NCBI RefSeq assembly: GCF_019802085.1
Contig: NZ_JAHVHV010000001.1
Coordinates: 558,001-622,000 of the forward strand
Length of the DNA: 64,000 bases
DNA from: Ferrimonas balearica
GTDB taxonomy: Bacteria > Pseudomonadota > Gammaproteobacteria > Enterobacterales > Shewanellaceae
Reading direction: 5' to 3'
The position numbers and the translations under genes were made by a program. The notes under the pieces are model-generated. The model ran no database searches and was not told the DNA's origin. It was given only the letters and a program-made list of their open reading frames with translations. This document shows positions 1 to 9,250 of this stretch, one piece after another (position 1 is the first letter of the stretch; every line of letters starts with the position of its first letter).

Positions 1-15
1 TTTTGCTGCTGTTGG

Positions 16-47
16 CCGTCCCGAATCCTTCGGGGCGGTATTTTTTT
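16..47 (+). terminator. Rho-independent terminator of an upstream gene outside the window
   Basis: A 10-bp stem (16-25 pairing with 29-38, one G-T wobble, 3-base loop) is followed by a run of seven T. It probably ends transcription of a gene to the left and insulates the BCCT transporter gene. Confidence 0.7.
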
Positions 48-64
48 CCCTTCGGAGCGACGTG

Positions 65-1960
65 ATGAACCGGGACGCGTTTTCGCTGATCGACAAACCC
101 ACCTTTTTCGGCGCCCTGGCCCTGTTGCTGGCGGTGGTGCTGCCGCTGGCCATCTGGCCGGAAGCCGGGGCCCTTTGGGTGGCCCGAGCCAAGACCCTGA
201 TGACCACCAACCTGGGGGCCATCTACCTGATGATGGGCCTGGGCTCGCTGTTTCTGATGATCTACATCGTGTTCAGCGGCATGGGCCAGATCAAGCTGGG
301 TGAGGCGGACGAGGAGCCGGAGTTTGGCACCGCCTCCTGGGCCGCCATGCTGTTTTGCGGCGGCATCGGCGCCAGCATCCTCTACTGGGGCTGCATCGAG
401 TGGGCCTACTACTACCAGAACCCCCCCTTCCAGCTGGAAGCGGGCAGTGAGGAGGCGATCCGCTGGGCCGCCACCTACGGGATCTTCCACTGGGGCTTTA
501 TCGCCTGGGCCATCTACCTGGTGCCGGCGCTGCCCATCGCCTACTTCTACTACGTGCGCAAGCAGCCGGTGCTCAAGGTCTCCGCAGCCCTGATGCCGGT
601 GATCGGCGAGAAGCGCAGCCAGGGCCCCCTGGGCAAGGTGGTGGACATCCTCTTTATCTTCGGTCTGCTCGGTGGCGGTGCCACCACCCTGGGTCTGGCC
701 TCGCCGATGATCAGCGAAGGCCTCAACCAGCTGTTTGGCCTGCCGCAGAACCTGACCACCCAAATCGGGGTGCTGCTGCTGTGCACCCTGATCTTCGGCT
801 ACAGCGCCTACGCGGGGCTGGAGAAGGGGATCAAGATCTTAAGCAACTTCAACTTCTGGGGCGCCATCGGCCTGCTGGCCTTCGTCTTTGTCGCCGGGCC
901 CACGGTGTTCATGCTGGAAACCGGGCTGGACGCCTTCGGCCGGATGCTCAGCAACTTCTTCGTGATGGCCACCTGGGCTGAGCCCTTTGGCGGCACCGGC
1001 CCCTTCCGCGACACCCACTTCCCCCAGGAGTGGACGGTGTTCTACTGGGCCTGGTGGCTGGTGTTTGCCCCCAGCATGGGGCTGTTTGTGGCGCGGATCT
1101 CCCGCGGCCGCACCATTCGCCAGATGGTGGCCGGGGCGATGTTCTTTGGCTCCATGGGCTGCTTCCTGTTCTTTATGATCCTGGGCAACTACGGCCTGTC
1201 GCTGCAGCTGTCCGGTGAGCTGGACGTGGTGGCGCTGCTCAACGCCGAGGGGGCGACCCGGGCGATCTTCGCCATCCTTAACACCCTGCCGATGCCCACC
1301 TTGGTGGTGGCGGTGTTCACCCTGCTGGCGCTGGTCTTTACCGCCACCACCTTCGACTCCATCTCCTACATCCTGGCGTCGGTGGTGCAGAACAACGTCA
1401 CCGAGGAACCGATGCGCTGGAACCGGCTGTTCTGGGCCTTCGCCCTGTCGTTTATGCCGACGGTGCTGATGGTGCTGGGGGGGCTGTCGACCCTGCAGAC
1501 CGCCGCCATCGTCGCCGGTGCGCCACTGTTGGTGATCGCCCTGATGCTGGGACTGTCCGGACTGCGGGCGGCCCAGCACGACCTGCAGCACCAGGAGGAT
1601 TACGAGGATCCGGTGATCACCATCGGCGACCTGCCGGAGGTGGATCCCTGGTCGGAAGAGGGCAAGGCCTTGGCCCGGTTCGAAGCGCTCAAGCAAAGCG
1701 CCATCGAGGCGGCGGCCAACGAGCGGGCGGCGCGGGAGGCGATCCTGGCGCTCAAAGCGGAGCTGCGATTGGCCAATGAGCGTGACCCCCGCCTGAAGCG
1801 GCCGCTCAAGCTGGAGCTGGCCAAGCTGCAATCCCGCTTGGCCCAGGCCACCGCCGAGAAGTTGGAGGCCACCGACGCCGCCCAGTCGGCCCGGGGCGAG
1901 TTCAACGCCCTGTTGAGCGCCCGCCGCCAACTGGACGCCCCCCTGGAGGCGTCAGTCTGA
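65..1960 (+). CDS. BCCT family betaine/choline/carnitine transporter
   Basis: This inner-membrane protein of 631 residues belongs to the betaine-carnitine-choline transporter family, which imports quaternary ammonium compounds, often as osmoprotectants. The family signature is visible near residues 322-352: a Trp-rich FYWAWW stretch followed by GLFVARISRGRTIR. About twelve hydrophobic segments occupy residues 1-505. The last 110 or so residues are charged, Glu/Ala/Arg-rich and look like a cytoplasmic coiled coil, longer than the tail of a 500-residue BCCT protein. The ATG at 65 is preferred over the GTG at 62 because GGAG at 54-57 is then spaced 7 bases away. The substrate cannot be decided from the sequence. 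The gene stands alone behind a terminator. Confidence 0.9.
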   Translation: MNRDAFSLIDKPTFFGALALLLAVVLPLAIWPEAGALWVARAKTLMTTNLGAIYLMMGLGSLFLMIYIVFSGMGQIKLGEADEEPEFGTASWAAMLFCGGIGASILYWGCIEWAYYYQNPPFQLEAGSEEAIRWAATYGIFHWGFIAWAIYLVPALPIAYFYYVRKQPVLKVSAALMPVIGEKRSQGPLGKVVDILFIFGLLGGGATTLGLASPMISEGLNQLFGLPQNLTTQIGVLLLCTLIFGYSAYAGLEKGIKILSNFNFWGAIGLLAFVFVAGPTVFMLETGLDAFGRMLSNFFVMATWAEPFGGTGPFRDTHFPQEWTVFYWAWWLVFAPSMGLFVARISRGRTIRQMVAGAMFFGSMGCFLFFMILGNYGLSLQLSGELDVVALLNAEGATRAIFAILNTLPMPTLVVAVFTLLALVFTATTFDSISYILASVVQNNVTEEPMRWNRLFWAFALSFMPTVLMVLGGLSTLQTAAIVAGAPLLVIALMLGLSGLRAAQHDLQHQEDYEDPVITIGDLPEVDPWSEEGKALARFEALKQSAIEAAANERAAREAILALKAELRLANERDPRLKRPLKLELAKLQSRLAQATAEKLEATDAAQSARGEFNALLSARRQLDAPLEASV

Positions 1961-2055
1961 CTCCGGGGCCGGCAGGGAGGCCGGCCCCGACGGCCCTTGC
2001 AATGAGGGTCGGCCATCCCCATGTTGAGGGTTCCCTAGACCCATTCGGACCCCCT

Positions 2056-2691
2056 ATGCCTGCTTTGACCATCGACATCGTCTCCGACGTGGTGTGCCCC
2101 TGGTGCATCATCGGCTACCAATCCCTCCGCCAGGCCCTGGACAACCAGGGACTGGACGCCGAGATCCGCTGGCACCCCTTCGAACTCAACCCACAGATGC
2201 CCGCCGAGGGGCAGGATCTGGGCGCCCATCTGCGGGAAAAATACGGCATCACCCCCGAGCAGAGTGCCCAGAACCGCCAGATGATCGAGCAGCGGGCCCA
2301 GGCGCTGGGCTTCCCCCTGCGCTTTACCGACAACGCGCGAATCTACAACACCTTCGACGCCCACCGTTTGCTCAGCTGGGCCGCCGAGCAGGACAAGCAG
2401 ACCGAGCTCAAGCTGGCGCTGTTCCGCCTCTACTTCGTTGAGGGAGGCAACCCCAGCGACCGAAGTGCGCTGGTGGCCTGCGCCCAGTCCGTGGGGCTTA
2501 AGGCCGAGATCGCCCGGGAGGTGCTGGAGCAGGGCAGGTACGCCGAGGCGGTGCGGTCCGAGCAGGGCCAGTGGCCGGGGATGGGGATCAGCGCCGTGCC
2601 GGCGTTCATCATCAATCGCCAGTACCTCATCAGCGGTGGCCAGAGTGTGGAGGCCTTCGAACAGGCGCTTGGCGAGATCCACGCCGGCTGA
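2056..2691 (+). CDS. DsbA/FrnE-family thiol oxidoreductase
   Basis: This 211-residue protein is a DsbA-like thioredoxin-fold oxidoreductase of the FrnE type. The redox motif CPWC is at residues 14-17, and a likely cis-proline loop (SAVPAF) lies near residue 176 before a GG segment. No signal peptide precedes the CPWC motif, so the protein is probably cytoplasmic, unlike periplasmic DsbA. The ATG at 2056 is chosen because the protein then begins directly with the first beta strand; an upstream in-frame ATG at 2002 would add 18 residues that look non-coding. The physiological substrate is unknown. FrnE proteins have been linked to disulfide handling and oxidative stress. Confidence 0.82.
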   Translation: MPALTIDIVSDVVCPWCIIGYQSLRQALDNQGLDAEIRWHPFELNPQMPAEGQDLGAHLREKYGITPEQSAQNRQMIEQRAQALGFPLRFTDNARIYNTFDAHRLLSWAAEQDKQTELKLALFRLYFVEGGNPSDRSALVACAQSVGLKAEIAREVLEQGRYAEAVRSEQGQWPGMGISAVPAFIINRQYLISGGQSVEAFEQALGEIHAG

Positions 2692-2734
2692 GGCGACTAT
2701 CTTTGCCAAGGTGAGTGAACGCTTAGGAGGCGCG

Positions 2735-3109
2735 ATGAAACCTTGGGTATTGCTGGTGGGGCTGTTGGTGGCCCCGGTGTGGGCGGATGTGGCGGGCAGT
2801 GCCGATGGCCATGTGCGCCTGGGGGCGGACGGAGCGCTAGAGGCCTGGGACGCCGAGCGGGGCCAATGGGGCGGCCTGGAGGCGTTCTGGCTGGCCTACG
2901 CCGAGCGTCGAGGCGGCCTGACCTGGGGGCGGGGCAGTGACTATCCCCCCTATGACCAGGTCAAGGAGGGGGACACCTTTATGGTGGAGCTCAGCCAGGG
3001 CCCCTGCCTGATGGAGTTTTTCCACCAGCGCTGGCGCCGGGCCAACGACGTCCGCCGCTGGGACGACGCCTTCAACGATTACGCCGGCTGCCCCAGGGTG
3101 TTCGACTGA
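2735..3109 (+). CDS. Small exported protein of unknown function
   Basis: This predicted protein has 124 residues with a cleavable signal peptide (MKPWVLLVGLLVAPVWA, cleavage after residue 17). The mature part is acidic, rich in Trp and Gly, and has two cysteines (in GPCLMEF and AGCPRVF) that could form a disulfide in the periplasm. A strong Shine-Dalgarno AGGAGG lies 5 bases before the ATG. I recognise no family. It converges with the glycine-zipper gene, leaving only 6 bases between the stop codons. Confidence 0.7.
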   Translation: MKPWVLLVGLLVAPVWADVAGSADGHVRLGADGALEAWDAERGQWGGLEAFWLAYAERRGGLTWGRGSDYPPYDQVKEGDTFMVELSQGPCLMEFFHQRWRRANDVRRWDDAFNDYAGCPRVFD

Positions 3110-3115
3110 CCCGAG

Positions 3116-3505
3116 TCAGTTGAGCACCGTGTAGCCGCGGTTGGTCATGCAGTTGCGCACCACCTGATCTCGTTGCTGCTGATGATTCTGTTCCGCTTCG
3201 CGGGTGTTGCGGCCGCGGTTGAGCGCCCCGCCCACCACGCCGGCGGCGGCGCCGTACTTGGCGCCCTCGGAGCCGGAGTTGCCGGAGATCGCCCCGGCGG
3301 CGGCGCCCAGTGCGGCCCCCCGGGCGGCGCCGGAGACCGCGCCACCGGAGACCTGCTCCTTCTCCACCTGGGCCGCCAGCTCGTTGCACTGGTGCAGGTC
3401 GTAGACGTAATCCTTCTCCTCCACCCCGTGGGTGTCGATGATGACGTTGGCGCTGGCGAGGCTTGGGATCAGCACAAGGGAGAGGGCGAGCAGGGTCTTG
3501 TTCAC
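3116..3505 (-). CDS. Glycine-zipper envelope protein
   Basis: This 129-residue exported protein has a signal peptide (about residues 1-19) and a Gly/Ala-rich central segment, residues 55-95, with repeated GxxxG spacing (GAARGAALGAAAGAISG and GAAAGVVGGALNRG). Such glycine zippers are found in small envelope proteins of the OmpA-like/YMGG type, where two helices pack tightly in a membrane. Two cysteines flank the zipper (in HQCNE and RNCMT). The function is unknown; a structural or envelope stress role is the usual guess. Confidence 0.75.
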   Translation of the reverse strand: MNKTLLALSLVLIPSLASANVIIDTHGVEEKDYVYDLHQCNELAAQVEKEQVSGGAVSGAARGAALGAAAGAISGNSGSEGAKYGAAAGVVGGALNRGRNTREAEQNHQQQRDQVVRNCMTNRGYTVLN

Positions 3506-3611
3506 GGCGGCTATCCTGACGTTGCGATTGGGTTATCGGGCCGTCATTTCAACTCGCCGGTGCAATCCGGGCCAGTTAATAGTGAATTAAGTGACTGTTC
3601 TTGTGCTGGTT

Positions 3612-3633
3612 AAGCCCGGGTTCACCCGGGCTT
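3612..3633. terminator. GC-rich hairpin downstream of the rim operon
   Basis: The arms AAGCCCGGG and CCCGGGCTT form a 9-bp stem with loop TTCA. The T tract is short on both strands, so this is a weak terminator for the minus-strand operon ending at 3663. Confidence 0.4.
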
Positions 3634-3662
3634 TGTTAGGTCGGGGCGGTGTCGCGAGGGGG

Positions 3663-4718
3663 TCAGAGAATGGGCACTTCGCCGGAGCCGTCCGGTCGGC
3701 CCGGTTCCGGCTCCAGGTTATCCTGGAACAGCTCCACCCGGTCCGCCACTAGATCCACCTTGCTGGCGTACTCCGCCAGATGGAACAGCGCCTCCCCCTC
3801 GTGGGTCAGGGGCAGGTTGGTGCGGCCGATGACGATGCCATCCCGAGGGGCCAGCACCGGCACCTCCTGCTCACCCAGGGGGTCGGCGATCACCCCCAGC
3901 ACGCTGCCCTTGGCCGCCTTGGCCCCCATCGGCATCATGGCCCGGAAGATCCCCGACTCCGGCGCCCGTACCCAGAAGCTGGTGTCCGAGTACACCGGTT
4001 TGTGGGCCCGCTCCTTGGCCCGGCTGGGGGGCAGCATCTTGAGCGTGCGCATCACGTTTAAGATCCCGGTCACCCCGGCCCGGATGCACACCTCGTTGAA
4101 GCGCAGCGCCTCGCCGGCCTCATAGAGCAGGATCGGGATCCCGTTGTCACCGGCCACCTGGCGCAACGAACCGTCGCGGATCTCCGAATGCATCACCACC
4201 GGCACCCCGAAGGCGGTGGCCAGGGCCCGGGTCTCGTCCTGGTTCAGATCGGCGCGGATCTGCGGCAGGTTATCCCGGTGGCGGGCGGCGGTGTGCAGGT
4301 CGATGCCGTGGGTGCACTTGTTGACCACTTCGCTCAGGAAGGTGTGGGCGATGCGCCCGGCCAGGGTGCCCCGGGCGCTGCCGGGAAAGCTGCGGTTGAG
4401 ATCCCGACCGTCCGGCAGGTAGCGGGACTGGGCCAGGAAGCCGTGCACGTTGACGATGGGGGCCAGCACCAGGGTGCCCTTGAGACGATTGAGCGCCTTG
4501 CGTTTGAGCAGGCGGCGGATGATCTCCACCCCGTTGATCTCGTCGCCGTGGATGGCGGCGCTGACAAAGAGGCAGGGGCCTGGGCTGCGGCCGTGCAGCA
4601 CCCGCAGCGACAGGTGCAGGTCGCGTTGGGTGACCATGCTGGCCAGTGGAATTTCGATGGTGCGCTGTTGACCCGGGAGAACGGATTCTCCGCCAAATTC
4701 GATGGGCCGGTTTTTCAT
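3663..4718 (-). CDS. Succinylglutamate desuccinylase/aspartoacylase family metallohydrolase
   Basis: This 351-residue protein of the AstE/AspA family (M14-like zinc carboxypeptidase fold) has zinc ligands visible as H57 and E60 in IHGDE and a later His in DLHTAA. Family members cleave N-acyl amino acids. It follows rimK by 19 bases in the same direction and ends the operon. Homologues occur beside rimK in marine gammaproteobacteria, so a role in trimming acyl or glutamyl modifications is possible, but that is inference from context. The ATG at 4718 removes an unlikely 23-residue extension that would overlap rimK. The true substrate is unknown. Confidence 0.85.
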   Translation of the reverse strand: MKNRPIEFGGESVLPGQQRTIEIPLASMVTQRDLHLSLRVLHGRSPGPCLFVSAAIHGDEINGVEIIRRLLKRKALNRLKGTLVLAPIVNVHGFLAQSRYLPDGRDLNRSFPGSARGTLAGRIAHTFLSEVVNKCTHGIDLHTAARHRDNLPQIRADLNQDETRALATAFGVPVVMHSEIRDGSLRQVAGDNGIPILLYEAGEALRFNEVCIRAGVTGILNVMRTLKMLPPSRAKERAHKPVYSDTSFWVRAPESGIFRAMMPMGAKAAKGSVLGVIADPLGEQEVPVLAPRDGIVIGRTNLPLTHEGEALFHLAEYASKVDLVADRVELFQDNLEPEPGRPDGSGEVPIL

Positions 4719-4737
4719 GGGTGTGTCTGCCTGCGCT

Positions 4738-5643
4738 TCAGCCCTTTCCGCGCGTACGTGTCTGGTTGGGCTTGGCGTTGTCCTCAATGTATTCGATGAT
4801 CGCCCCCGCCACGTCTTTGCCGGTGGCGGCTTCGATCCCCTCGAGGCCCGGGGAGGAGTTCACCTCCATCACCAAGGGGCCCCGTTCAGAGCGCAGTATA
4901 TCCACCCCCGAGACTTTTAGTCCCATGGTTTGTGCGGCCACCACGGCGGTTTTTCGTTCGGTTGGCGTCAGCCGGGTGAGGGCGGCGCTGCCCCCCCGGT
5001 GCAGGTTGGAGCGAAACTCCCCGGCCTGGGCGGTACGCTCCATGGCGGCCACCACCTTGGTGCCGATGACAAAGCAGCGCACGTCGCTGCCGCCGGCCTC
5101 CTTGATGAACTCCTGAACCAGGAAATCGGCCCGCAGTTCTCGGAAGGCGTCGATGACGCTCTCTGCCGCTTTCTGGGTCTCCGCCAGCACCACTCCGCGC
5201 CCCTGGGTGCCCTGCAGCAGTTTCACCACCAAAGGGGCGCCCCCCACCATCTTGATCAGATCCTTGGTGTTGTCCACGTGGTGGGCAAAGCCGGTGTTGG
5301 GCATGCCGATCGCCTTGCGGGAGAGCAGCTGCAGCGAGCGCAGCTTGTCCCGGGAGCGGCCCAGGGCCACCGACTCAGTCAGGCAGTAGACCCCCATCAT
5401 CTCGAACTGGCGGATCACCGCGGTGCCGTAACTGGTGATGGAGCTGCCGATGCGGGGGATCACCGCATCAAACCCCTCCAGGCGCTCCCCCTTGTACCAT
5501 ATCGCCGGCTTGGCGGAGGTGATGTCCATGTAGCACTTGAGGGTGTCGATGACGTGCATCTCATGGCCCCGCTGCTCGCCCGCTTCCACCAGGCGCCCGG
5601 TGGAGTAGAGCCGGCTATTCCTCGACAGTATCGCAATCTTCAT
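4738..5643 (-). CDS. rimK: RimK alpha-L-glutamate ligase (ATP-grasp)
   Basis: RimK adds glutamate residues to the C-terminus of ribosomal protein S6 and can make poly-glutamate. The protein is 301 residues, the usual RimK length. ATP-grasp features are visible: the nucleotide-binding [16 protein letters not shown] segment near residues 185-200 and the Mg-binding [13 protein letters not shown] near residues 255-267. The ATG at 5643 fits the conserved N-terminus MKIAILSRN. Its first 29 bases overlap the end of the upstream RimB-like gene, implying translational coupling. Confidence 0.94.
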   Translation of the reverse strand: MKIAILSRNSRLYSTGRLVEAGEQRGHEMHVIDTLKCYMDITSAKPAIWYKGERLEGFDAVIPRIGSSITSYGTAVIRQFEMMGVYCLTESVALGRSRDKLRSLQLLSRKAIGMPNTGFAHHVDNTKDLIKMVGGAPLVVKLLQGTQGRGVVLAETQKAAESVIDAFRELRADFLVQEFIKEAGGSDVRCFVIGTKVVAAMERTAQAGEFRSNLHRGGSAALTRLTPTERKTAVVAAQTMGLKVSGVDILRSERGPLVMEVNSSPGLEGIEAATGKDVAGAIIEYIEDNAKPNQTRTRGKG

Positions 5644-6100
5644 GCTCGCTCCTTTCGCTTTCGGGCATCGGTGGGGTCTCGAGGAGGAAGGCCGCATCGC
5701 AGTCCACCAGGAAGTGGCCCATCAGGGCGTTGCGGCCCAGCAGCATGCGAAACCGCATGGTCTCGCGGTTGGTGAGGGTGATCTCGGCGTCGATGGTGCG
5801 GTCCCCGGCCAGAATTTGGGTGGCGATGACGTAGCGGGTCTCCTGGTGGCCGCCGGAGTTGGTGACCGTCCGGTAATCCACCACCGGGGCCTCGCACTCC
5901 ACCACGGTGTCGGTGTCGTCCTGGTAGGGGTGCAGGGCGAAGCGCACCCAGTGCTGCCCCTCCCGCTCGAAGGGGTCCACGCGAAAGGCGTGCAGGGCGC
6001 AGGTCTTGGCGCCGGTGTCGATCTTGGCCTTGATGTGGGGGATCCCAAGCTGGGGCAGGTGCACCCACTCCCGCCAGCCGATGGGGGTTTTGGCTTGCAT
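5615..6100 (-). CDS. rimB: RimB-like peptidase of the PF05618 family (annotated ATP-dependent zinc protease)
   Basis: This 161-residue protein is the first gene of a three-gene operon with rimK and an aspartoacylase-like gene. The family is usually annotated ATP-dependent zinc protease, but no ATP-binding site and no HExxH motif are visible. Near residue 27 it has [12 protein letters not shown], where DTGA is the catalytic signature of retropepsin-like aspartic proteases. In Pseudomonas a homologous rimB accompanies rimK and affects S6 glutamylation. It is probably cytoplasmic because there is no signal peptide. The start codon lies 94 bases from the divergent mgtE. Confidence 0.82.
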   Translation of the reverse strand: MQAKTPIGWREWVHLPQLGIPHIKAKIDTGAKTCALHAFRVDPFEREGQHWVRFALHPYQDDTDTVVECEAPVVDYRTVTNSGGHQETRYVIATQILAGDRTIDAEITLTNRETMRFRMLLGRNALMGHFLVDCDAAFLLETPPMPESERSEHEDCDTVEE

Positions 6101-6194
6101 GCCTTGGCCTCTTTTGCGAACAATGCAGAGTAAGACTAGACGGGAAGCCTCGTGATGACCTTCCTGTTTTTATTGAATGCGTTAAGGATACGCC

Positions 6195-7577
6195 ATGGCC
6201 GCAGAGCCCCAGCATTGGCCCCAGGATGACGCCGCGCACCGGGCGCTGGCCAGCAACTGGATTGAGCCCCTCAACCTGGCGGAGGGGGAGCAGCAGCTGG
6301 TGGTGTTCCTCGAGGCGCTGGAGCAGCTCGAAGCCTCGGAGCTGGGCCTGCTGCTCGAGTCCCTGCCCCTGGCACAGCGGCGCGCCCTGTGGCCGGCCCT
6401 GCCCACCGAGGACCGGGTGGAAGCCCTGGTGGCGATGCGGGTGGAGGCCCGGGACAGCATCCTCTCCCAGCTGGACGAGTCGGAGATGGCGGCGCTTCTG
6501 GGGGAGCTGGACGCCGAAAGCCTGATTGAGCTGTCCGACAACCTCTCGGACAAGCTGGTGGACCAGGCCCTGGGGCGGATGGACACCCAACAGCAGGCCT
6601 GGTACCGCGCCTCCCAGGAGTACGATGAGGACCAGATTGGTCGTTACCTGGACCACGAGGTGGTGGTCCTGCCCCCCAACGTCAAAGTCGCCGCGGCTCT
6701 GCGGATGCTGCGCCGCTACCGCTCCGCCTTTACCGATCGCGCCTACGTGGTGGACCGTCACGGGGTGTGGCTGGGGGAGGTGACCCTGACCGATCTGCTG
6801 CAGGCGGACGCCAGCTTGTCGGTGCGCCACTGCATCGACAAAGCGGTGGCGCCCCTGTCGGCGGACACCCCTCTGCTGGAAGCGGCGGAGCGGATGGAGC
6901 ACTCGGACCTGCCCATGCTGCCGGTGGTGGATGAGGCCGGTCGCCTGCTGGGAAGAATGACCCTGCGTCTGGCGATGGAGATCGTCCGTGAACATTACGA
7001 GGGCCAACTGATGGCCTCGGCGGGTTTGAACGAGGAGGCGGATCTCTTCCTGCCGGTGTGGCACAGTGCCAAGCGCCGTGCCCTGTGGCTCGGGATCAAC
7101 CTGCTTACCGCACTGCTGGCGGCCTGGACCATCGGCCTGTTCGAGGCCACTCTGAGCCAGGTGGTGGCCCTGGCGGTGCTGATGCCCATCGTCGCCTCCA
7201 TGGGGGGGATCGCCGGCAGTCAGACCCTGACCCTCATCATCCGCGGCCTGGCCCTGGGCCAGGTCACCGCGGGCAACGCCCTGGACCTGTGCCGCAAGGA
7301 GATAGGCGTGGCGGTGCTCAACGGTCTGGTGTGGGCGGCGGTGATCGGAGTGGTGGCCACCCTCTGGTTTGGCAGTGTTCCCCTGGGTGGCGTCATGGCC
7401 GCTGCCATCGTCATCAACATTCTGGCTGCGGCCCTGGCCGGGGTGGCGATCCCCCTGGTGCTGGACCGCCTGGCCATCGATCCCGCCCTGTCCGGCTCGG
7501 TGATCCTCACCACGGTGACCGACGTGGTGGGCTTTTTCACCTTCCTGGGCCTGGGCACCCTGTTTCTTCTTACCTGA
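6195..7577 (+). CDS. mgtE: MgtE magnesium transporter
   Basis: This 460-residue Mg2+ channel has an acidic N-terminal MgtE domain (about residues 30-130), two CBS domains (about 150-275) and five membrane segments (about 285-460). The conserved pore-region motif appears as MGGIAGSQ near residues 335-342 rather than the common MGGNxGxQ. The conserved Asp of the last helix is present in TTVTDVVGF near residue 440. The N and CBS domains sense cytoplasmic Mg2+ and close the pore in characterised members. No M-box riboswitch fits in the short 94-base leader. Confidence 0.92.
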   Translation: MAAEPQHWPQDDAAHRALASNWIEPLNLAEGEQQLVVFLEALEQLEASELGLLLESLPLAQRRALWPALPTEDRVEALVAMRVEARDSILSQLDESEMAALLGELDAESLIELSDNLSDKLVDQALGRMDTQQQAWYRASQEYDEDQIGRYLDHEVVVLPPNVKVAAALRMLRRYRSAFTDRAYVVDRHGVWLGEVTLTDLLQADASLSVRHCIDKAVAPLSADTPLLEAAERMEHSDLPMLPVVDEAGRLLGRMTLRLAMEIVREHYEGQLMASAGLNEEADLFLPVWHSAKRRALWLGINLLTALLAAWTIGLFEATLSQVVALAVLMPIVASMGGIAGSQTLTLIIRGLALGQVTAGNALDLCRKEIGVAVLNGLVWAAVIGVVATLWFGSVPLGGVMAAAIVINILAAALAGVAIPLVLDRLAIDPALSGSVILTTVTDVVGFFTFLGLGTLFLLT

Positions 7578-7595
7578 TCCCTCACTGGAGTTCCT

Positions 7596-8216
7596 ATGAA
7601 GCTGTACGAAACCGCCGCCACCCCCAACGCCAAACGGGTCAACCTTTTCCTGGCGGAGCTGGGCATCGAGGTGCCGCGGGTGGCCATGGACGTGCGCGCC
7701 GGCGACAACCTGACGCCGGAATTTCGCGCCAAGAGCCTCAACGGCAAGATCCCCCTGCTGGAGCTGGACGACGGCACCACGGTGTGCGAGTCGGTGGCGA
7801 TCTGCCGCTACTTCGATGGCCAGCGGGGTGACCACCCCAGCCTGTTTGGCACCACGGCCCTTGAGCAGGCTCAGGTGGAGATGTGGCAACGTCTGGTGGA
7901 GCTGGAGGGACTGATGGTGGCCTTCCAGGCGTTTCGAAACATAAGCGGTGTCTATGCCGACCGTGAGCGCTGCGTCGAGGCCTGGGGCCACGAGTCCCGT
8001 CGGCGTCTGGAGGAGTTTCTGCCCACCCTGGAGGCGCGACTGGGAGAGAGTCCCTACCTGGCCGGGCCGGAGTTCTCCATCGCCGACATCACCGCCTACG
8101 TGCTGCTGGGGATGGCCGCCCGGCTGGAGATCGCCGTCGACACCCCCCACCTCAATGCGTTCCGGGCCCGAGTCCAGGCCCGTCCGGCGGTGCAGCAGGT
8201 GGAAGGGGCGATCTGA
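7596..8216 (+). CDS. Glutathione S-transferase family protein
   Basis: This 206-residue cytosolic GST has an N-terminal thioredoxin-like domain (residues 1-80) with the glutathione-binding segment NGKIPLLELDDG and CESVAICRY, and an all-helical C-terminal domain with the N-capping motif SIADITAYVL. GGAG is spaced 5 bases before the ATG. It lies 18 bases after mgtE on the same strand, so it may be cotranscribed. The substrate is unknown. Confidence 0.88.
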   Translation: MKLYETAATPNAKRVNLFLAELGIEVPRVAMDVRAGDNLTPEFRAKSLNGKIPLLELDDGTTVCESVAICRYFDGQRGDHPSLFGTTALEQAQVEMWQRLVELEGLMVAFQAFRNISGVYADRERCVEAWGHESRRRLEEFLPTLEARLGESPYLAGPEFSIADITAYVLLGMAARLEIAVDTPHLNAFRARVQARPAVQQVEGAI

Positions 8217-8300
8217 CCCCATTGATGTTATTGATGTGAATCGGGCAGGCCCCCCGCGGTAAGCTGGGGGCCCGCTTCTTCTCAACGCAGCCTTTTCGCC

Positions 8301-9173
8301 ATGTGGATCGCCTTCACCCTGCTGGCCGCCCTGATGCAGGCCTGGCGCAACGCCTTTCAAAGCCAGCTCTCCGCCGAGGTGCGGGTGGCCGGGGTAACCC
8401 TGGCACGCTTCCTCTGGGCCGGCCCCCTGGCGGCACTCTACCTGCTCTCCCTCCACCTTTGGCAGCCCCAACCGCTGCCGGCGTTTACCGGCACCTTCGG
8501 CGGCTACGTGGTGGGGGCGGCCCTGATGCAGATCCTGGCCACCGCCTTGATGGTCAAACTCTTCCAGCTGAAGAACTTTGCCATGGGGGCGGGGCTGGCC
8601 AAGAGCGAAGCGCTGGTGGCGGCGGTGCTGGGCACCTGGTTTTTCGGCACCGAGTTGTCGGGGCTGGGCTGGGTGGGGGTGGGCATCGGCGCGCTGGCGG
8701 TGATGCTGCTGAGCAGCCAGGGCCACTGGCGTTCGCTGTCACCGGGCACCGCGCTGTTGGGGCTGGCCTGTGGCAGCGCCTTCGCCCTGACCTCGCTGTG
8801 GATCCGCGAAGCCAGCCTCCATCTGGAGCTGGCCTTTCCCCACCGCGCCGCCTGGGTGCTGCTGGGGGTGATCGCCCTGCAAACGGCGCTGTTGCTGGCC
8901 TACCTGGCCTGGCAGGACAGGTCCACCTTGCGGGCGCTCTGGGCCCGGCCCCGCCTGGTAGGGCTTATCAGCCTCACCAGTTGCCTGGGCTCCATCGGCT
9001 GGTTCAGCGCCATGTCGCTGCAGACGGTGCCCTACGTGAAAACCCTGGGCCAGGTGGAGGTGTTTTTCACCCTGCTGCTGTCGGCACTGTGGCTGAAACA
9101 GCCGGTGCGGGTGAACGAGTTTCTCGGCCTGTTTCTGATCGCCCTGGCGGCCATCATCGTGATCTGGTTCTGA
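8301..9173 (+). CDS. EamA/DMT superfamily permease
   Basis: This 290-residue inner-membrane protein has about ten hydrophobic helices arranged as two EamA repeats (about residues 1-140 and 150-290), typical of the drug/metabolite transporter superfamily. Cationic residues cluster between helices. The transported compound cannot be inferred. It is followed after 77 bases by a nitroreductase gene on the same strand. Confidence 0.8.
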   Translation: MWIAFTLLAALMQAWRNAFQSQLSAEVRVAGVTLARFLWAGPLAALYLLSLHLWQPQPLPAFTGTFGGYVVGAALMQILATALMVKLFQLKNFAMGAGLAKSEALVAAVLGTWFFGTELSGLGWVGVGIGALAVMLLSSQGHWRSLSPGTALLGLACGSAFALTSLWIREASLHLELAFPHRAAWVLLGVIALQTALLLAYLAWQDRSTLRALWARPRLVGLISLTSCLGSIGWFSAMSLQTVPYVKTLGQVEVFFTLLLSALWLKQPVRVNEFLGLFLIALAAIIVIWF

Positions 9174-9250
9174 GTCCGGCGGCTCTGGCAAAGGGCGCCG
9201 TGCTCGACTATACCCTGGCTTTCACGCCCATCGCCGTACCGGGAGCCCCC

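Noticed and set aside
8245-8275. GC-rich inverted repeat between the GST and EamA genes
   Set aside because: No T tract follows, so it is not supported as a terminator.
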